DNA from: Psychrobacillus glaciei | Lineage (GTDB): Bacteria > Bacillota > Bacilli > Bacillales_A > Planococcaceae | Assembly (NCBI RefSeq): GCF_008973485.1 | Contig: NZ_CP031223.1 | Coordinates: forward strand, 1,364,001 to 1,428,000 | Direction: 5' to 3' | DNA: 64,000 bases | Shown here: in pieces, positions 1 to 9,855 of the stretch | Layout of the letters: each line of letters begins with the position of its first letter | Position numbering within the stretch: position 1 is the stretch's first letter | Made by a program: the position numbers and the translations under genes | Notes under the pieces: model-generated | Databases searched by the model: none | What the model was told of the DNA's origin: nothing | Seen by the model: only the letters and a program-made list of their open reading frames with translations

Positions 1-675
1 CTCTGTAAAATCATTAATTGTTTGCATCAACTCTGATTTCTCTTCAAGTATCTTCGCATTTTGTTCTACGTACTTTTTATTTTCTATCTCAATCTCTCTC
101 ATTTTTTCTTCGAGTTCTCTTATATTTAACATATTTTGATATTGAATATTGTTCGATTCGTCTTTAAGCAGATTATATTTATTGATTTGTTTATCTAGTT
201 GATTTGAAACTTTATCAAAATCGCTGTTTGAAGTATTTTGATAATCTTTAAAATCTTCAAGAAGTTGTTCGTATACCATTTGCTTATTTGTTAAATTAGC
301 TTCCAGTACATGGATTTCTTTATGGTTGTCTTGAATAATTTGTTCTTTTTTAACCAACTCCTGCTTTATACGATTATTTGTTTCACTTGCTATGTATAAT
401 TGATCTTCAAGACCATCATTTTTATAGAGAATTAGTTGTCGGTCATGAAGTATGTTTTCTAAAGAAACAATTAAATCCAGTGATACTTTGTCCTGATTTT
501 CTTTAGATAGTATGTACTTATCGGTTGTATAACGCTCATCTACATTGATAAGCTCGTTCTCTTCAATTGCAATCGTGCTTACTTCCTCATAAGGATTAGT
601 TTGAGAAAACTGATTTTGATTAGAACGGACACTTTTAAACCAATTTATAGACTTGTTCCTATTATCTTTAGTCAT
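1..675 (-). CDS. Coiled-coil protein, 3' end outside window
   Basis: An open frame of 225 codons runs from an ATG at 675-673 to the window edge with no stop, so the C-terminus is missing. A ribosome binding site (AGGAG on the minus strand) lies about 8 nt upstream. The N-terminal ~60 residues are polar and Asn/Ser-rich. From about residue 70 onward the sequence is Lys/Glu/Gln/Asn-rich with heptad-like Leu/Ile spacing, typical of a long coiled coil. There is no signal peptide or membrane segment. I do not recognise the family. A cytoplasmic structural or scaffold role is only an inference from the coiled coil. Confidence 0.7.
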   Translation of the reverse strand, partial: MTKDNRNKSINWFKSVRSNQNQFSQTNPYEEVSTIAIEENELINVDERYTTDKYILSKENQDKVSLDLIVSLENILHDRQLILYKNDGLEDQLYIASETNNRIKQELVKKEQIIQDNHKEIHVLEANLTNKQMVYEQLLEDFKDYQNTSNSDFDKVSNQLDKQINKYNLLKDESNNIQYQNMLNIRELEEKMREIEIENKKYVEQNAKILEEKSELMQTINDFTE

Positions 676-1328
676 AGTTCTATCTCCTAATAAATTAATG
701 TGTTAAAACTACTATTAAATGATAAAGAAGAATAATAATTGATACTAAAGTAATTATTTTCTGAACATCAAATAGGTTTCAAAATTACTAGTTTCTTTAT
801 TCTATTGTATGATTATGTAGAATAATGTCAACATAATATAATAATTTTAAGCTCTGATGAGTAAATTTTATTAAATATTACTTCGAGTTAATTTCATAAA
901 TAGCACTTAATTATTAAAAAACGAACAATACTTAATTTATTGATTTATTGATTGATTGGAGCGACAGGCGACGACTCCGGCGGTGATGGCTCATCGCTCA
1001 CCCTGCGGAAATCGTCTGCCAATAGAGGAAATCAAGCTAATCTATGAAGAGTATATGAAACATATTCTTACATTTCACTTTAATGTTGTTCATGTTTTAT
1101 GTTATAAATTTGAATTGTGAAATTGATTCCTACAACTGAATTTACTATTTTAGAATAAATCATCTAAGAAGTCATTGTTCTTTTCACTTTGAAGCAGTTA
1201 TCGCTTAACCGTTCGATTGACTGGAGACCGTTATTAAAAATTTATAATAGGTACTTGCGCAGAACACATAATTACGGTAGCATTACAACTAATTTATGGT
1301 GAATTCGAGAAGGCGAGTGTTTATAAAT
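676..1328. other. Intergenic region with a short repeat copy
   Basis: AT-rich sequence between two divergently read genes. The only clear structure is the GC-rich repeat at 950-1036, listed separately. A TTGACT at 1217 and a TATAAT at 1243 are separated by 20 bases, too far for a convincing promoter. I see no gene. Confidence 0.5.
950..1036 (-). repeat. Short copy of the GC-rich interspersed repeat (family R1)
   Basis: A GC-rich island in AT-rich surroundings. It shares GGTGATGGCTCATCGCTCACC (in two overlapping parts) and the flanking pattern TTGATTG-GAGCGA...GGCGACTCC with the reverse complement of the larger copies near 14.7 and 15.1 kb. This copy lacks most of the interior and looks like a deleted version. 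Confidence 0.6.
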
Positions 1329-2258
1329 ATGAAAATAGTTACAGTAGAAGATATTGTCCGTCGGTTTTCTTTTGAGGTGTTAACAGGACAAGACCAATTG
1401 GCGAGAGAATTAAAGAAAACCAAAGTACGTCGACCTGGACTAGAGTTTATGGATAAATTCGATTTCATTGCGACAGAATATGTCCAGATTTTAGGGAAAA
1501 ATGAAATAAATTATTTACATACACTTACAGAGGGTGAATGTAAACTTCGCATCGGAAATATTGTGCAATATGATCCTCCGTGCATTGTTATCACATCAAA
1601 TCAAGAAGAGCCGCTCGGACTAATAGACTACTGTGTAGAAAAGAAAATTCCAGTATTACGTACTTACGATAGGATGAGTGAAGTATGTGAGAAGTTGGAT
1701 GCATTTGTCGTAAAGGCGATGGCACCAGAAAGTGCAATTCACGGTGTTTGTGTTAATGTCTCTGGGATTGGTATTCTTTTGCGTGGCAAGTCTGGAGTTG
1801 GAAAAAGTGAAACGGCTCACACGTTGATCGGACGGGGTCATCGACTGGTGGCGGATGATATCGTCGTTTTAAAGAAATTAAGTCCCCAAACTCTCCTTGG
1901 CTCACATAATGATAAAAATAAAGAATTTCTCGCTTTGCGTAGTATTGGCCTCTTAAATGTCGTTCGACTATACGGAAGAGCCGCTTTTCAAGAAGAAACA
2001 CGAATTGCGCTCGATATTGAACTGACAAAATGGGAGCATAATGCATTGAATAATGAACTAGAGTTAGAATCGAAGTTCACCGAATATATTGGTGTTCAAA
2101 TTCCGCATATTCAAATTCAACTACAGCCAGGTCGTGATGTTGCTGGTTTAATAGAAGCAGCAGCGAATAACTGGTATTTAAAGCAGCAAGGATATAGTGC
2201 TGCGGAAGATTTTGTTAAGCGACTAGAACAAGATTTTGATGATTCTAAATCTAGCTAA
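1329..2258 (+). CDS. hprK: HPr kinase/phosphorylase paralogue
   Basis: 309 residues, close to the usual ~310. HprK phosphorylates Ser46 of HPr and removes that phosphate, driving CcpA-dependent carbon catabolite repression. The family landmarks are in order: the N-terminal domain motif RRPGLEF (34-40), His138 in SAIHGV, the P-loop GKSGVGKSE (153-161), HRLVADD (171-177) and a C-terminal PGRDVAGLIE segment. The family signature IRGLGIINV is altered to LRSIGLLNV. An upstream in-frame ATG at 1296 has no ribosome binding site, whereas GAAGGCGAG precedes 1329. The gene stands alone, without the lgt and ppaX neighbours of classical hprK, so it may be a second copy. Family membership is firm; catalytic specificity is not established. 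Confidence 0.88.
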   Translation: MKIVTVEDIVRRFSFEVLTGQDQLARELKKTKVRRPGLEFMDKFDFIATEYVQILGKNEINYLHTLTEGECKLRIGNIVQYDPPCIVITSNQEEPLGLIDYCVEKKIPVLRTYDRMSEVCEKLDAFVVKAMAPESAIHGVCVNVSGIGILLRGKSGVGKSETAHTLIGRGHRLVADDIVVLKKLSPQTLLGSHNDKNKEFLALRSIGLLNVVRLYGRAAFQEETRIALDIELTKWEHNALNNELELESKFTEYIGVQIPHIQIQLQPGRDVAGLIEAAANNWYLKQQGYSAAEDFVKRLEQDFDDSKSS

Positions 2259-2315
2259 GGTCATTAATGGTACGAAATTAGAAGGAAGCGTAAAAATAAT
2301 TAGCAATATGGAATT

Positions 2316-2349
2316 AAAAGACATGTGCAGATAATGTGCATGTCTTTTT
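2316..2349 (+). terminator. Rho-independent terminator after hprK paralogue
   Basis: The arms AAAAGACATG and CATGTCTTTT form a stem around a short loop, followed by T residues, 58 nt after the hprK stop. Confidence 0.8.
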
Positions 2350-2436
2350 GAATTTCATTTCATATTCAGTTCATAAAGGAATGTTATAGTAATTATTGTA
2401 AGTTTGGAGAGAACGTCTCAAGGAGGAAAATGAACG

Positions 2437-4185
2437 ATGAAAGAAACTATAAACGAAAATAAAAAAGGGAACTGGCGACAGTTTTTTCAACTGATAAAAG
2501 ATACAGAACCACCAAAGCTTTTATTAATCATTGCGCTTTGTATGAGTTTTGCAACAACGGGAGTAGGGTTTGTTGTTCCTTTATTTACCAAACAATTAGT
2601 GGACGGTTTTTCAATCGAATCACTTGATTATTGGCAAATTATTTTACTAGTGATTGCATTTATTGCACAAGCAATAGCGAGTGGACTTTCAATTTATTTA
2701 TTAAACCGTGTTGGTCATCATGTCGTAGCGAGTTTAAGAGATCGATTATGGAGAAAACTACTACATTTACCAATAGCCTATTATGATAATAATGATACAG
2801 GTGAGACCCTAAGTCGAGTAACGAATGATACCGCAGTTGTGAAGGAACTGATTACTGAACATCTTGCCAACTGTTTAACGGGTATTATTGCGATTATCGG
2901 TTCCGTAACCATTCTATTATTTTTGGATTGGAAAATGACATTAGTCATGCTGATTGCCGTTCCTATTGCTATGGTTATTTTAATGTTGTTAGGTAAACGG
3001 ATGTTTGTCATTTCAAAAGGAATGCAAGATGAGACGGCAAAATTTACTGCCATATTAAATCAAGTATTACCAGAAACTCGTTTAGTCAAAGCATCCAATG
3101 CAGAAGAATTGGAATATAATCGTGGTAAGAAAGGCATTACGAATCTGTTCAATTTTGGTTTAAAAGAAGCGAAAATACATGCACTCATTACTCCTTTAAT
3201 TTCTTTTGTTCTGATGATCGTACTTGTTACGATAATAGGATATGGGGGTGTTCGTGTCTCTTCTGGAGAACTTACAGCTGGTGACATGGTAGCATTTATT
3301 TTATATTTAATACAAATTATTATTCCAATGACTCAGCTAACAATGTTCTTTACTCAGTTGCAAAAAGCAATGGGTGCAACGGAACGAATTAGTGCAGTAC
3401 TTGAACACGAAGAAGAAGATATTCATCAGGGCCATGATTTAGAGTCCGTAAACGAATCCATTCATGTAAATCATGTAGACTTTGCATATGGAGAAGAACG
3501 AATTTTATCGGACATTGATTTTACCATCGAACCAGGAAAAATAACGGCCATTGTTGGACCAAGTGGGGGAGGGAAGACAACTACATTTTCACTGTTGGAA
3601 CGTTTTTATCAACCTACAAAAGGAACGATTACGCTTGGAAATACGCCAATTGATACGTTTTCTTTACATTCCTGGAGAAGTCATATCGGATACGTTGCTC
3701 AGGAAAGTGCACTCATTTCTGGGACAATACGTGATAACATTTGTTATGGAATTGAAAGGAAAGTAGAAGATGAGGAGCTTAAGAGGGTTGCTGAAATGGC
3801 TTATGCAGAACAATTTATTCAAGAGCTTCCACAAAAGTTTGATACAGAAGTAGGAGAACGAGGAGTCAAACTTTCTGGTGGCCAAAGACAACGAATTGCA
3901 ATCGCACGGGCATTATTACGTAATCCTCAAATTTTAATGCTCGATGAAGCGACATCTAGTCTCGATAGTAATTCGGAAATTTTCGTTCAAAAAGCATTAG
4001 ATAATTTAATGAAAGGAAGAACGACAATTGTGATAGCGCACCGTCTTTCTACCGTTGTTGATGCAGACAATATTTTATTTGTGGAAAAAGGACATATTAC
4101 AGGTAGTGGAACGCATAATACGTTATTTCAATCACATGAAATGTATAGAGAGTTTGCAAAACAGCAATTGCGTATTCAAGAATAA
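2437..4185 (+). CDS. bmrA: BmrA-like multidrug ABC exporter (fused TMD-NBD half transporter)
   Basis: 582 residues in the order of B. subtilis BmrA/YvcC: six membrane helices (about 30-310), then an ATPase domain. The ATPase has Walker [10 protein letters not shown] (near 373), signature LSGGQRQR (near 478), Walker [11 protein letters not shown] (near 498) with the catalytic Glu, and the H-loop IAHRLST. Similarity to BmrA extends through the membrane domain ([10 protein letters not shown]-like, RVTNDT, KASNAE, GYGG). The likely function is homodimeric ATP-driven export of lipophilic drugs. AGGAGG lies 10 nt before the ATG at 2437. A two-component system follows after 21 bp and is probably co-transcribed, suggesting envelope-stress or drug-linked control. 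Confidence 0.9.
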   Translation: MKETINENKKGNWRQFFQLIKDTEPPKLLLIIALCMSFATTGVGFVVPLFTKQLVDGFSIESLDYWQIILLVIAFIAQAIASGLSIYLLNRVGHHVVASLRDRLWRKLLHLPIAYYDNNDTGETLSRVTNDTAVVKELITEHLANCLTGIIAIIGSVTILLFLDWKMTLVMLIAVPIAMVILMLLGKRMFVISKGMQDETAKFTAILNQVLPETRLVKASNAEELEYNRGKKGITNLFNFGLKEAKIHALITPLISFVLMIVLVTIIGYGGVRVSSGELTAGDMVAFILYLIQIIIPMTQLTMFFTQLQKAMGATERISAVLEHEEEDIHQGHDLESVNESIHVNHVDFAYGEERILSDIDFTIEPGKITAIVGPSGGGKTTTFSLLERFYQPTKGTITLGNTPIDTFSLHSWRSHIGYVAQESALISGTIRDNICYGIERKVEDEELKRVAEMAYAEQFIQELPQKFDTEVGERGVKLSGGQRQRIAIARALLRNPQILMLDEATSSLDSNSEIFVQKALDNLMKGRTTIVIAHRLSTVVDADNILFVEKGHITGSGTHNTLFQSHEMYREFAKQQLRIQE

Positions 4186-4206
4186 GAGGGAGGGAGATTT
4201 GTTGCC

Positions 4207-4884
4207 ATGACGAAACTATTAGTTGTAGACGATGATGAACATATTAGAGAATTAGTAAAAATATTTTTACAAAATGAAGGTTTAGATATAGTAGAAGCGT
4301 TGGATGGTATAGATGCATTATCCAAGCTTGAGTGTGAAAAAATTGATATGGTTATTATGGATATTATGATGCCAAATATGGATGGCTGGGAGTTATGTAG
4401 GGAAATACGAGAGTTTTACGATGATTTGCCAATTCTTATGCTGACTGCAAAAGGGGAAACTGCTCAAAAGGTGAAGGGGTTTAACCTTGGTACAGATGAT
4501 TATCTTGTAAAGCCATTCGAGCCTGCGGAGTTAATCGTACGAGTAAAATCTATTCTAAAAAGATACCGTATCTCCTTGTCCCAGGTAGTCGAAGTCGGTA
4601 ATGTTTGGATGAATCGAAACACATATGAGTTAATGTATATGGGGGAAAACATTACACTACGATTAAAGGAATTTGATCTATTATTTAAGTTAGCTAATTA
4701 CCCTGGGAAAACATTTTCAAGGGAGCAATTAATAGAAGAAATTTGGGGATTTGATTATGAAGGCGATGAACGAACAGTAGATGTTCATATTAAGAGGTTG
4801 CGTGAACGATTTCCTATAGAAAATAGCGGATTTTCCATAAGAACCATACGGGGTCTTGGATATCGTTTGGAGCTGGGTTCATGA
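4207..4884 (+). CDS. OmpR/PhoB-family response regulator
   Basis: 225 residues. The receiver domain (1-120) has the acidic pocket VDDDEH, phospho-acceptor Asp52 in MDIMMPNMDG, Thr80 and Lys102 (VKPF). The C-terminal winged helix (130-222) ends with the recognition region DERTVDVHIKRLRE and the wing IRTIRGLGYRL. AGGGAGG lies about 10 nt upstream of the ATG. The stop overlaps the kinase start by 4 nt (ATGA), so the two are translationally coupled. The targets cannot be read from the sequence, but the exporter upstream is the obvious candidate. Confidence 0.93.
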   Translation: MTKLLVVDDDEHIRELVKIFLQNEGLDIVEALDGIDALSKLECEKIDMVIMDIMMPNMDGWELCREIREFYDDLPILMLTAKGETAQKVKGFNLGTDDYLVKPFEPAELIVRVKSILKRYRISLSQVVEVGNVWMNRNTYELMYMGENITLRLKEFDLLFKLANYPGKTFSREQLIEEIWGFDYEGDERTVDVHIKRLRERFPIENSGFSIRTIRGLGYRLELGS

Positions 4885-5945
4885 AAAAATGGAAGTTCAT
4901 CGGAAAGATTCTAGCTGTGTTTGCACTTTTTCTAATAGCTACCACCGTTTTTGCGTTCCTTTCTTTTCATCTTACCTCTTATATTTATGATTGGATAGGG
5001 AAGTATCCTCAGGGATATTGGCAACAACTTATTACGGTAATAGGTGTAATTATATTCTTTTGGTGTACGGCAGCCATAACTTTTGTATTTGGTTCCAAGA
5101 GACAGCGGGTTTATTGGGATACGATTGTAGCTGCTTTACGACAAATGGCAACTGGAGATTTTAATGTAAAATTAGACCTTAAAGCAAATGGAGAAGATCA
5201 ATTTGGACAGTTGATTAGCGGGATAAATAATATGGCGGTAGAATTGGGAGAAATGGAGAAAATGCGGCAAGAATTTATCTCCAATGTTTCACATGAGATT
5301 CAGTCTCCACTTACTTCCATTAATGGGTTTGCAAAAGCTTTGAAAAACATTGACTTAACGGATGAAAAAAGAATGCATTATTTAACGATCATAGAAACGG
5401 AGAGTAATCGTCTTTCTAAAATCAGTGATAATTTACTGAAGTTAACGTCTTTAGAATCGCAACATCACCCTTTTGAACCGAAAAAATATAGATTAGACAA
5501 ACAGTTGCGAAGCGTTGTCCTTGCTTGTGAACCAAGATGGTTAGAGAAAAATATTGAAATGGACATTCAATTGGAAAGTGTATCAATAGAAGCCGATGAA
5601 GATCTGATGAATCAGGTGTGGATGAACATACTTAGTAATAGTATTAAATTTACACCTAATGCAGGTATGATTAGTATTCGTTTATGGAAAGAAGAGGATG
5701 CGGTAATTACTTCCATTATGGACAACGGAATAGGGATGACAGAAGAAGACCAATTGCATATTTTTGAACGATTCTTTAAATCGGACCAATCGCGAACGAT
5801 ATCCAATGGGGGAAGTGGCTTAGGGCTTTCTATTGTGAAAAAGATTGTAGAAATGCATCATGGCTCCATTTCTGTCCAAAGTAAGCTTGGGGAGAAAACG
5901 ACATTTAGTATAACATTGCCTATACTACAGGGTGAAATAGAGTAA
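4881..5945 (+). CDS. Sensor histidine kinase
   Basis: 354 residues. There are two membrane helices (about 10-32 and 50-71) with only a ~17-residue outside loop. A HAMP linker (about 75-130) follows, then an H-box with His138 in SHEIQSPL, and N, G1, F and G2 boxes (NILSNSIKFT, DNGIGM, FERFF, GGSGLGLS). The very short extracellular loop resembles the intramembrane-sensing kinases of Firmicutes that detect membrane or cell-wall stress, often next to ABC exporters. It partners the response regulator encoded immediately upstream. Confidence 0.93.
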   Translation: MKKWKFIGKILAVFALFLIATTVFAFLSFHLTSYIYDWIGKYPQGYWQQLITVIGVIIFFWCTAAITFVFGSKRQRVYWDTIVAALRQMATGDFNVKLDLKANGEDQFGQLISGINNMAVELGEMEKMRQEFISNVSHEIQSPLTSINGFAKALKNIDLTDEKRMHYLTIIETESNRLSKISDNLLKLTSLESQHHPFEPKKYRLDKQLRSVVLACEPRWLEKNIEMDIQLESVSIEADEDLMNQVWMNILSNSIKFTPNAGMISIRLWKEEDAVITSIMDNGIGMTEEDQLHIFERFFKSDQSRTISNGGSGLGLSIVKKIVEMHHGSISVQSKLGEKTTFSITLPILQGEIE

Positions 5946-6164
5946 AAATAACTAGCTTTTAAGGCAATTATTATTAGATTGAATCGAAAAGGAAAATATA
6001 CAATACTAAAATTACTCTGTAAAGTAAAAGAAGTTCCCATTTCATATATAATCCTGAATTATTTTAGATGCTGGATTCAATGATTTTGTCCATATTACAA
6101 ACTTAGGATTAAAAGAAAGACTAAGATCTCTGTGGTCTACTAACAACAAAGCATTAGTCAAGAC

Positions 6165-6215
6165 TATAGAAAAAAGGCTTCCAAAAGTGCAACTTTTGGA
6201 AGCCTTTTTTCTATA
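6165..6215. terminator. Bidirectional terminator
   Basis: A perfect 24-bp inverted repeat with a 3-nt loop (arms 6165-6188 and 6192-6215). It has A-tract/T-tract edges on both sides, placing it between the kinase gene and the convergent DUF805 gene. It can serve both. Confidence 0.92.
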
Positions 6216-6240
6216 ATGATGTCTATTTGTTAAAGACAAT

Positions 6241-6597
6241 TCAATAATCTGAGCTATATTTTGGGTTTTGCCCATACTTGTTATCATTCTCTTGACTATC
6301 GAGAAATGTAAATACAAGAATAATGATAGAGCCAACAAATGGGATGAAACTAATAAGTACCCACCAACCACTTCTTCCAGTGTCGTGTAGTCTGCGGATT
6401 AACACTGCTAAAGCAGGCAGAAAAATTGCTAATTCGTAAAGCACTGGCAAAAAAGAAACTGAATCTGCAAAGACACCAAGAAAATAAAGTATAAAAGAAA
6501 TGATAGTATTAATCAGGGTAAACATCCAATATTCTGTGCGTCTCGCTCTCCCCGTAAACCCAACATAATTTTTTAAAACTTTAAAATACCACGCCAT
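6241..6597 (-). CDS. DUF805 family membrane protein
   Basis: 118 residues. Three to four hydrophobic helices are preceded by the DUF805 motif GRARRTEYW and contain RRLHDTGRSGWW, with the NKYG-NPK tail typical of the family. These YhaH-like proteins are small inner-membrane proteins of unknown biochemical role. An AGGAGG-like site lies just upstream on the minus strand, and the gene is monocistronic, ended by the perfect hairpin at 6165-6215. Family assignment is confident; the function is unknown. Confidence 0.88.
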   Translation of the reverse strand: MAWYFKVLKNYVGFTGRARRTEYWMFTLINTIISFILYFLGVFADSVSFLPVLYELAIFLPALAVLIRRLHDTGRSGWWVLISFIPFVGSIIILVFTFLDSQENDNKYGQNPKYSSDY

Positions 6598-7032
6598 AAA
6601 AAACCTCCTATCACTCTAATAAAATATTAAAAAACCATAATTGCTTTTAACATTTTTAGTATATCATATGGATTAAACGGTTTTTGAAACTTAAGTTATA
6701 TTATTGCTAGTAATAATTTAAAATATAGTTCATTCCAAAGTAATCCAAAAACGACTATATGCCTAGTGAATATTGTTTTATCACCAAATTAACTAGTTTA
6801 TAACAGGATACTTTTGGTTATCAAAATATCTTCGCAATCATCGGTACATCTAAAGTAGTATTTAAGCCTCATGTTATTAAAAGAGAACTGATCATGAATT
6901 TTCATTTTCAATATGAACGCCTCTATGTTTTATTTATGTATCCATCATAAAGCATTGGATATGCTAATTAAATAATATGGATAAGTTCAATGGATGCAAA
7001 ATAATAATCTGATGAATTGGAGAGAAATGAAC
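6598..7032. other. Intergenic region upstream of nucleoside transporter
   Basis: About 430 bp of AT-rich DNA between divergent genes. I looked for a purine riboswitch core and did not find one. It presumably carries promoters for both flanking genes, but none is clear enough to place. Confidence 0.4.
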
Positions 7033-8220
7033 ATGACAGGACTTTTTACAGCAATCTTATCAGTTATTGTATTAATAGGAACGGCATTTTTATTGTCAAA
7101 TAACAAGAAAAATATCAACTATAGAGCAGTTGTAATCTTATTTATAGCTCAGCTTGTTACGGCATATGCAATGCTTCATACGTCAATTGGTGGAAAGATA
7201 GTAATAGCAGTTACAAATTTCTTCTCTAAGTTGATGGAATTTGGGAGAGAGGGGATAGCTTTTGTTTTTGGAGGCTTTGTGTTTGCGAATGACACGCCTG
7301 TTTTCTTTATCTCAGTTTTACTGCTAATTGTATTTACATCTACTTTACTTAGTGTACTGACTTATATCAGAATTTTACCTTTAATGATTAAATATCTTGG
7401 AGGAGCAATTTCTAAAGTAACAGGTTTACCAGTAATTGAATCTTTCTCGACCGTTGCATCATCCATCTTTGGAGATACGGGAGCTTTACTTGCCGTTAAG
7501 ACTCATATTCCCAAAATGAATAGAAATAGGTTATTTATAGCTACTACAGCATCCATGACAAGTGTATCCGCATCTATTGTCGGTGCCTATATGACAATGA
7601 TACCTCCTAAATATGTACTGATAGCCTTACCTCTTAATGTAATGTCAGGATTATTACTAGCATCAATGGTAGCTCCTGCTCAATATGTTGAAGGAGAACA
7701 GATTAAAGTGAAGGATATGATCCATGATGAGTCTCTTTTTGAGGCGATTGGAAATGGTGCTATTGATGGGATGAAAGTTGCTGGAATTGTGGGAGCTATG
7801 CTTATTGCTTACATCTCACTAATTGCTATGATTAACTTTGTGCTTACAGCGACTATTGGAACGGATTTGACCACTATTCTGGGTTACTTATTGTCTCCAG
7901 TAGCTTGGTTGATGGGTGTACCTGCACATGAAATGATTCGAGCAGGAGGGATAATGGGAACAAAAATTATCTCCAATGAATTCGTAGCAATGTTGGGCTT
8001 TAAAGAGATAATACCCAACTTGTCTGCTAAGACAGTTGGAGTCGTATCCGCATTCCTCGTATCGTTTGCCAACTTTAGTACGATTGGAATCATTTTAGGG
8101 ACAGTTAAGGCAATCGATGAAAAACAATCTGCAATGGTTGCAAAGTTTGGACTTAAAATGTTATTTGTTGCTACTATGGCATCTGTATTAACAGCTACAA
8201 TCGTTGGATTATTCATCTGA
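7033..8220 (+). CDS. Concentrative nucleoside transporter (NupC/NupG, CNT family)
   Basis: 395 residues of multi-pass membrane protein. Features are the Gate domain near residue 80-110 (FVFGGFVFANDTPVFF), the CNT core GLPVIESFSTVASSIFGDTG, and a second pseudo-repeat FANFSTIGIILG near the C-terminus. The family imports nucleosides with a cation; the length matches B. subtilis NupG. The annotated longer frame begins at 6994 without a ribosome binding site, whereas GGAGAG at 7019-7024 is 8 nt before ATG 7033, so 7033 is preferred. The TspO-like gene is convergent, with the two stop codons only 9 bp apart. Confidence 0.88.
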   Translation: MTGLFTAILSVIVLIGTAFLLSNNKKNINYRAVVILFIAQLVTAYAMLHTSIGGKIVIAVTNFFSKLMEFGREGIAFVFGGFVFANDTPVFFISVLLLIVFTSTLLSVLTYIRILPLMIKYLGGAISKVTGLPVIESFSTVASSIFGDTGALLAVKTHIPKMNRNRLFIATTASMTSVSASIVGAYMTMIPPKYVLIALPLNVMSGLLLASMVAPAQYVEGEQIKVKDMIHDESLFEAIGNGAIDGMKVAGIVGAMLIAYISLIAMINFVLTATIGTDLTTILGYLLSPVAWLMGVPAHEMIRAGGIMGTKIISNEFVAMLGFKEIIPNLSAKTVGVVSAFLVSFANFSTIGIILGTVKAIDEKQSAMVAKFGLKMLFVATMASVLTATIVGLFI

Positions 8221-8229
8221 AGAAAGTAC

Positions 8230-8958
8230 TTATTTTTCACTTTTTACTTTTGAAATAAATGTATACAGTGTAGTAGAACTAATAATAACGATGCTAATCA
8301 GAGTGACCAGATGAATAGCTATTTCTTGAATGTTCATGTAAATCGCTACATAAGACCAAATAATTACTAGTGGGTACAAAATATCTCGGTTAATAAGTGT
8401 AAACAATACAGCTAGTATACAACCTAAACTTAGCGCAATAACCGTCCAACCTAGTTCTTCTATCCCTAAAAGCGGGAAGCTATTGTTACGAACAAAATAC
8501 GTAAATACATTCATAATACTCGCTATAGATACCCATCCTAAATAAATTGAAAATGGGATGAGATCAAAGAGACCACGGTTAGTATTCCGTTTAATATTTC
8601 TATAAATCCGTATGAGAGAGAACAATAAAAGAAAAATTATAACTGTAGACAAGAGAAGCTTTTGTTGTGTAAATGCCAAAACCCAAGTTCCATTTAATAG
8701 GGAATTCACAGGAGTTAAAACGTGAAGTTGCTTATAAACACTCCCTTTTTTTCCATGTACAAAAAATCCTTTTATAATCCATAAAAGCAAAAGGAAATAA
8801 ATGAGGATCCATATGGAAAAAGCATAGTTTGCTGGTTGTATTAACGGTGTTTGCTCATTTGCAGTATATCCTACATTGTATCCAAGGGAATAATTAATAA
8901 CTAGCATCACAATAAAAAAGATGAGGTTAACAATGGACAAACGTATTAGTGGATTCAA
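8230..8958 (-). CDS. TspO/MBR-related membrane protein
   Basis: 242 residues with about seven hydrophobic helices. The segment PANYAFSIWILIY near residue 42 is the signature of the long tryptophan-rich sensory protein/TspO-related group, followed by later Trp/Asn-containing loops (NGTWVLAF, YLGWVSIASIMN). TspO proteins bind tetrapyrroles and other hydrophobic ligands, but this longer subgroup has no firm function. The gene is monocistronic, with AGGAGG-like sequence upstream. No terminator is visible between it and the convergent transporter gene. Confidence 0.72.
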   Translation of the reverse strand: MNPLIRLSIVNLIFFIVMLVINYSLGYNVGYTANEQTPLIQPANYAFSIWILIYFLLLLWIIKGFFVHGKKGSVYKQLHVLTPVNSLLNGTWVLAFTQQKLLLSTVIIFLLLFSLIRIYRNIKRNTNRGLFDLIPFSIYLGWVSIASIMNVFTYFVRNNSFPLLGIEELGWTVIALSLGCILAVLFTLINRDILYPLVIIWSYVAIYMNIQEIAIHLVTLISIVIISSTTLYTFISKVKSEK

Positions 8959-9360
8959 TATTCTTCCTCCTATGTGGGTTTTAGCGTAAATTATTACACG
9001 ATTATCCTTTTCGACATAAGCGACATTGGCTTCTTTTACGCATTATGGTGATAGGATGAATTGAATGAACTCCTCTTATTTTCACAATATGTGGTTGTGT
9101 CCATTAATAGACTGGGAAAGACAAGTTGCTTATGTTGCAATGGATCCATATGTGTATGGTTTACATTTTTTTGTGGATATATATGTAAATTATGAAGTGG
9201 AAAAGTGATATTTGTTAACCATAAATTCTTTCTAAGTAGATGGGGAAGAGGAATTATTAATTTTTCTTTTCGGTTTTTAATAAAATTTTGTAACCTTGCT
9301 AAACTTCATCCGTCTATTCTCTTTGAAGTACAGTTTTAAGAAAAAGGAGAATACATAACA
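8959..9360. other. Intergenic region, nothing recognised
   Basis: About 400 bp between divergent genes. It presumably contains the promoter of the DUF4358-MBOAT-DHHW operon. I see no RNA motif, repeat or further gene. Confidence 0.4.
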
Positions 9361-9849
9361 ATGAAAAAAAGAATGATCTTTCTTATGGTAACAATAGTAT
9401 TAGGCTTGGTGGTGATTACAGGGTGTTCTAATGATAAGCCATCTACAATCGAGTCGAAGTTACCTGCAAAAGAAATGGCAGATGAAATGGTGAAAGAAGT
9501 CGAACAACCTCCACTAATAGAATTGCAAGCAGATCAAGTGAAGGAATTTTACAATCTAGACCCTAAGAAGCTGGAAGAATATTCGATTAGAATTCCAATG
9601 ATGAACGTATCGACAAATGAAATCGCAATTTTGAAAGTGAAAGATGCTAAAGATGTAGCTGATGTTGAATTAGCAGTAAAAGAAAGAGCGGAAAATGTGA
9701 AAAAGCAATTTGAGCATTATCTTCCTGAACAATATGAGAATGCAAAAAACTATAAACTCGTAACGAAAGGCAACTATGTGTTATTGGTCATCTCCGATAA
9801 AGCAGACGAGCTTATAAAAGTTTACGATAGTTTCTTCGATCAAAAGTAA
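9361..9849 (+). CDS. DUF4358 lipoprotein
   Basis: 162 residues. A lysine-rich start is followed by a hydrophobic signal sequence and lipobox VITGC (Cys22), so the mature protein should be lipid-anchored outside the membrane. The rest (MADEMVKEVEQP, LEEYSI-RIPMMN, ELAVKERAENVKKQFEHYLPEQ) matches the DUF4358 pattern. This family commonly precedes an MBOAT acyltransferase and a DHHW protein in Firmicutes, as here: the MBOAT gene starts 6 bp downstream. AAGGAG lies upstream of the ATG. It is probably an accessory factor of surface-polymer acylation. Confidence 0.87.
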   Translation: MKKRMIFLMVTIVLGLVVITGCSNDKPSTIESKLPAKEMADEMVKEVEQPPLIELQADQVKEFYNLDPKKLEEYSIRIPMMNVSTNEIAILKVKDAKDVADVELAVKERAENVKKQFEHYLPEQYENAKNYKLVTKGNYVLLVISDKADELIKVYDSFFDQK

Positions 9850-9855
9850 ACGGTT

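Noticed and set aside
1217-1248. TTGACT-TATAAT promoter before hprK
   Set aside because: The 20-bp spacer is too long for a standard sigma-A promoter.
6598-7032. Possible purine riboswitch before the nucleoside transporter
   Set aside because: No three-way-junction core motif is recognisable.
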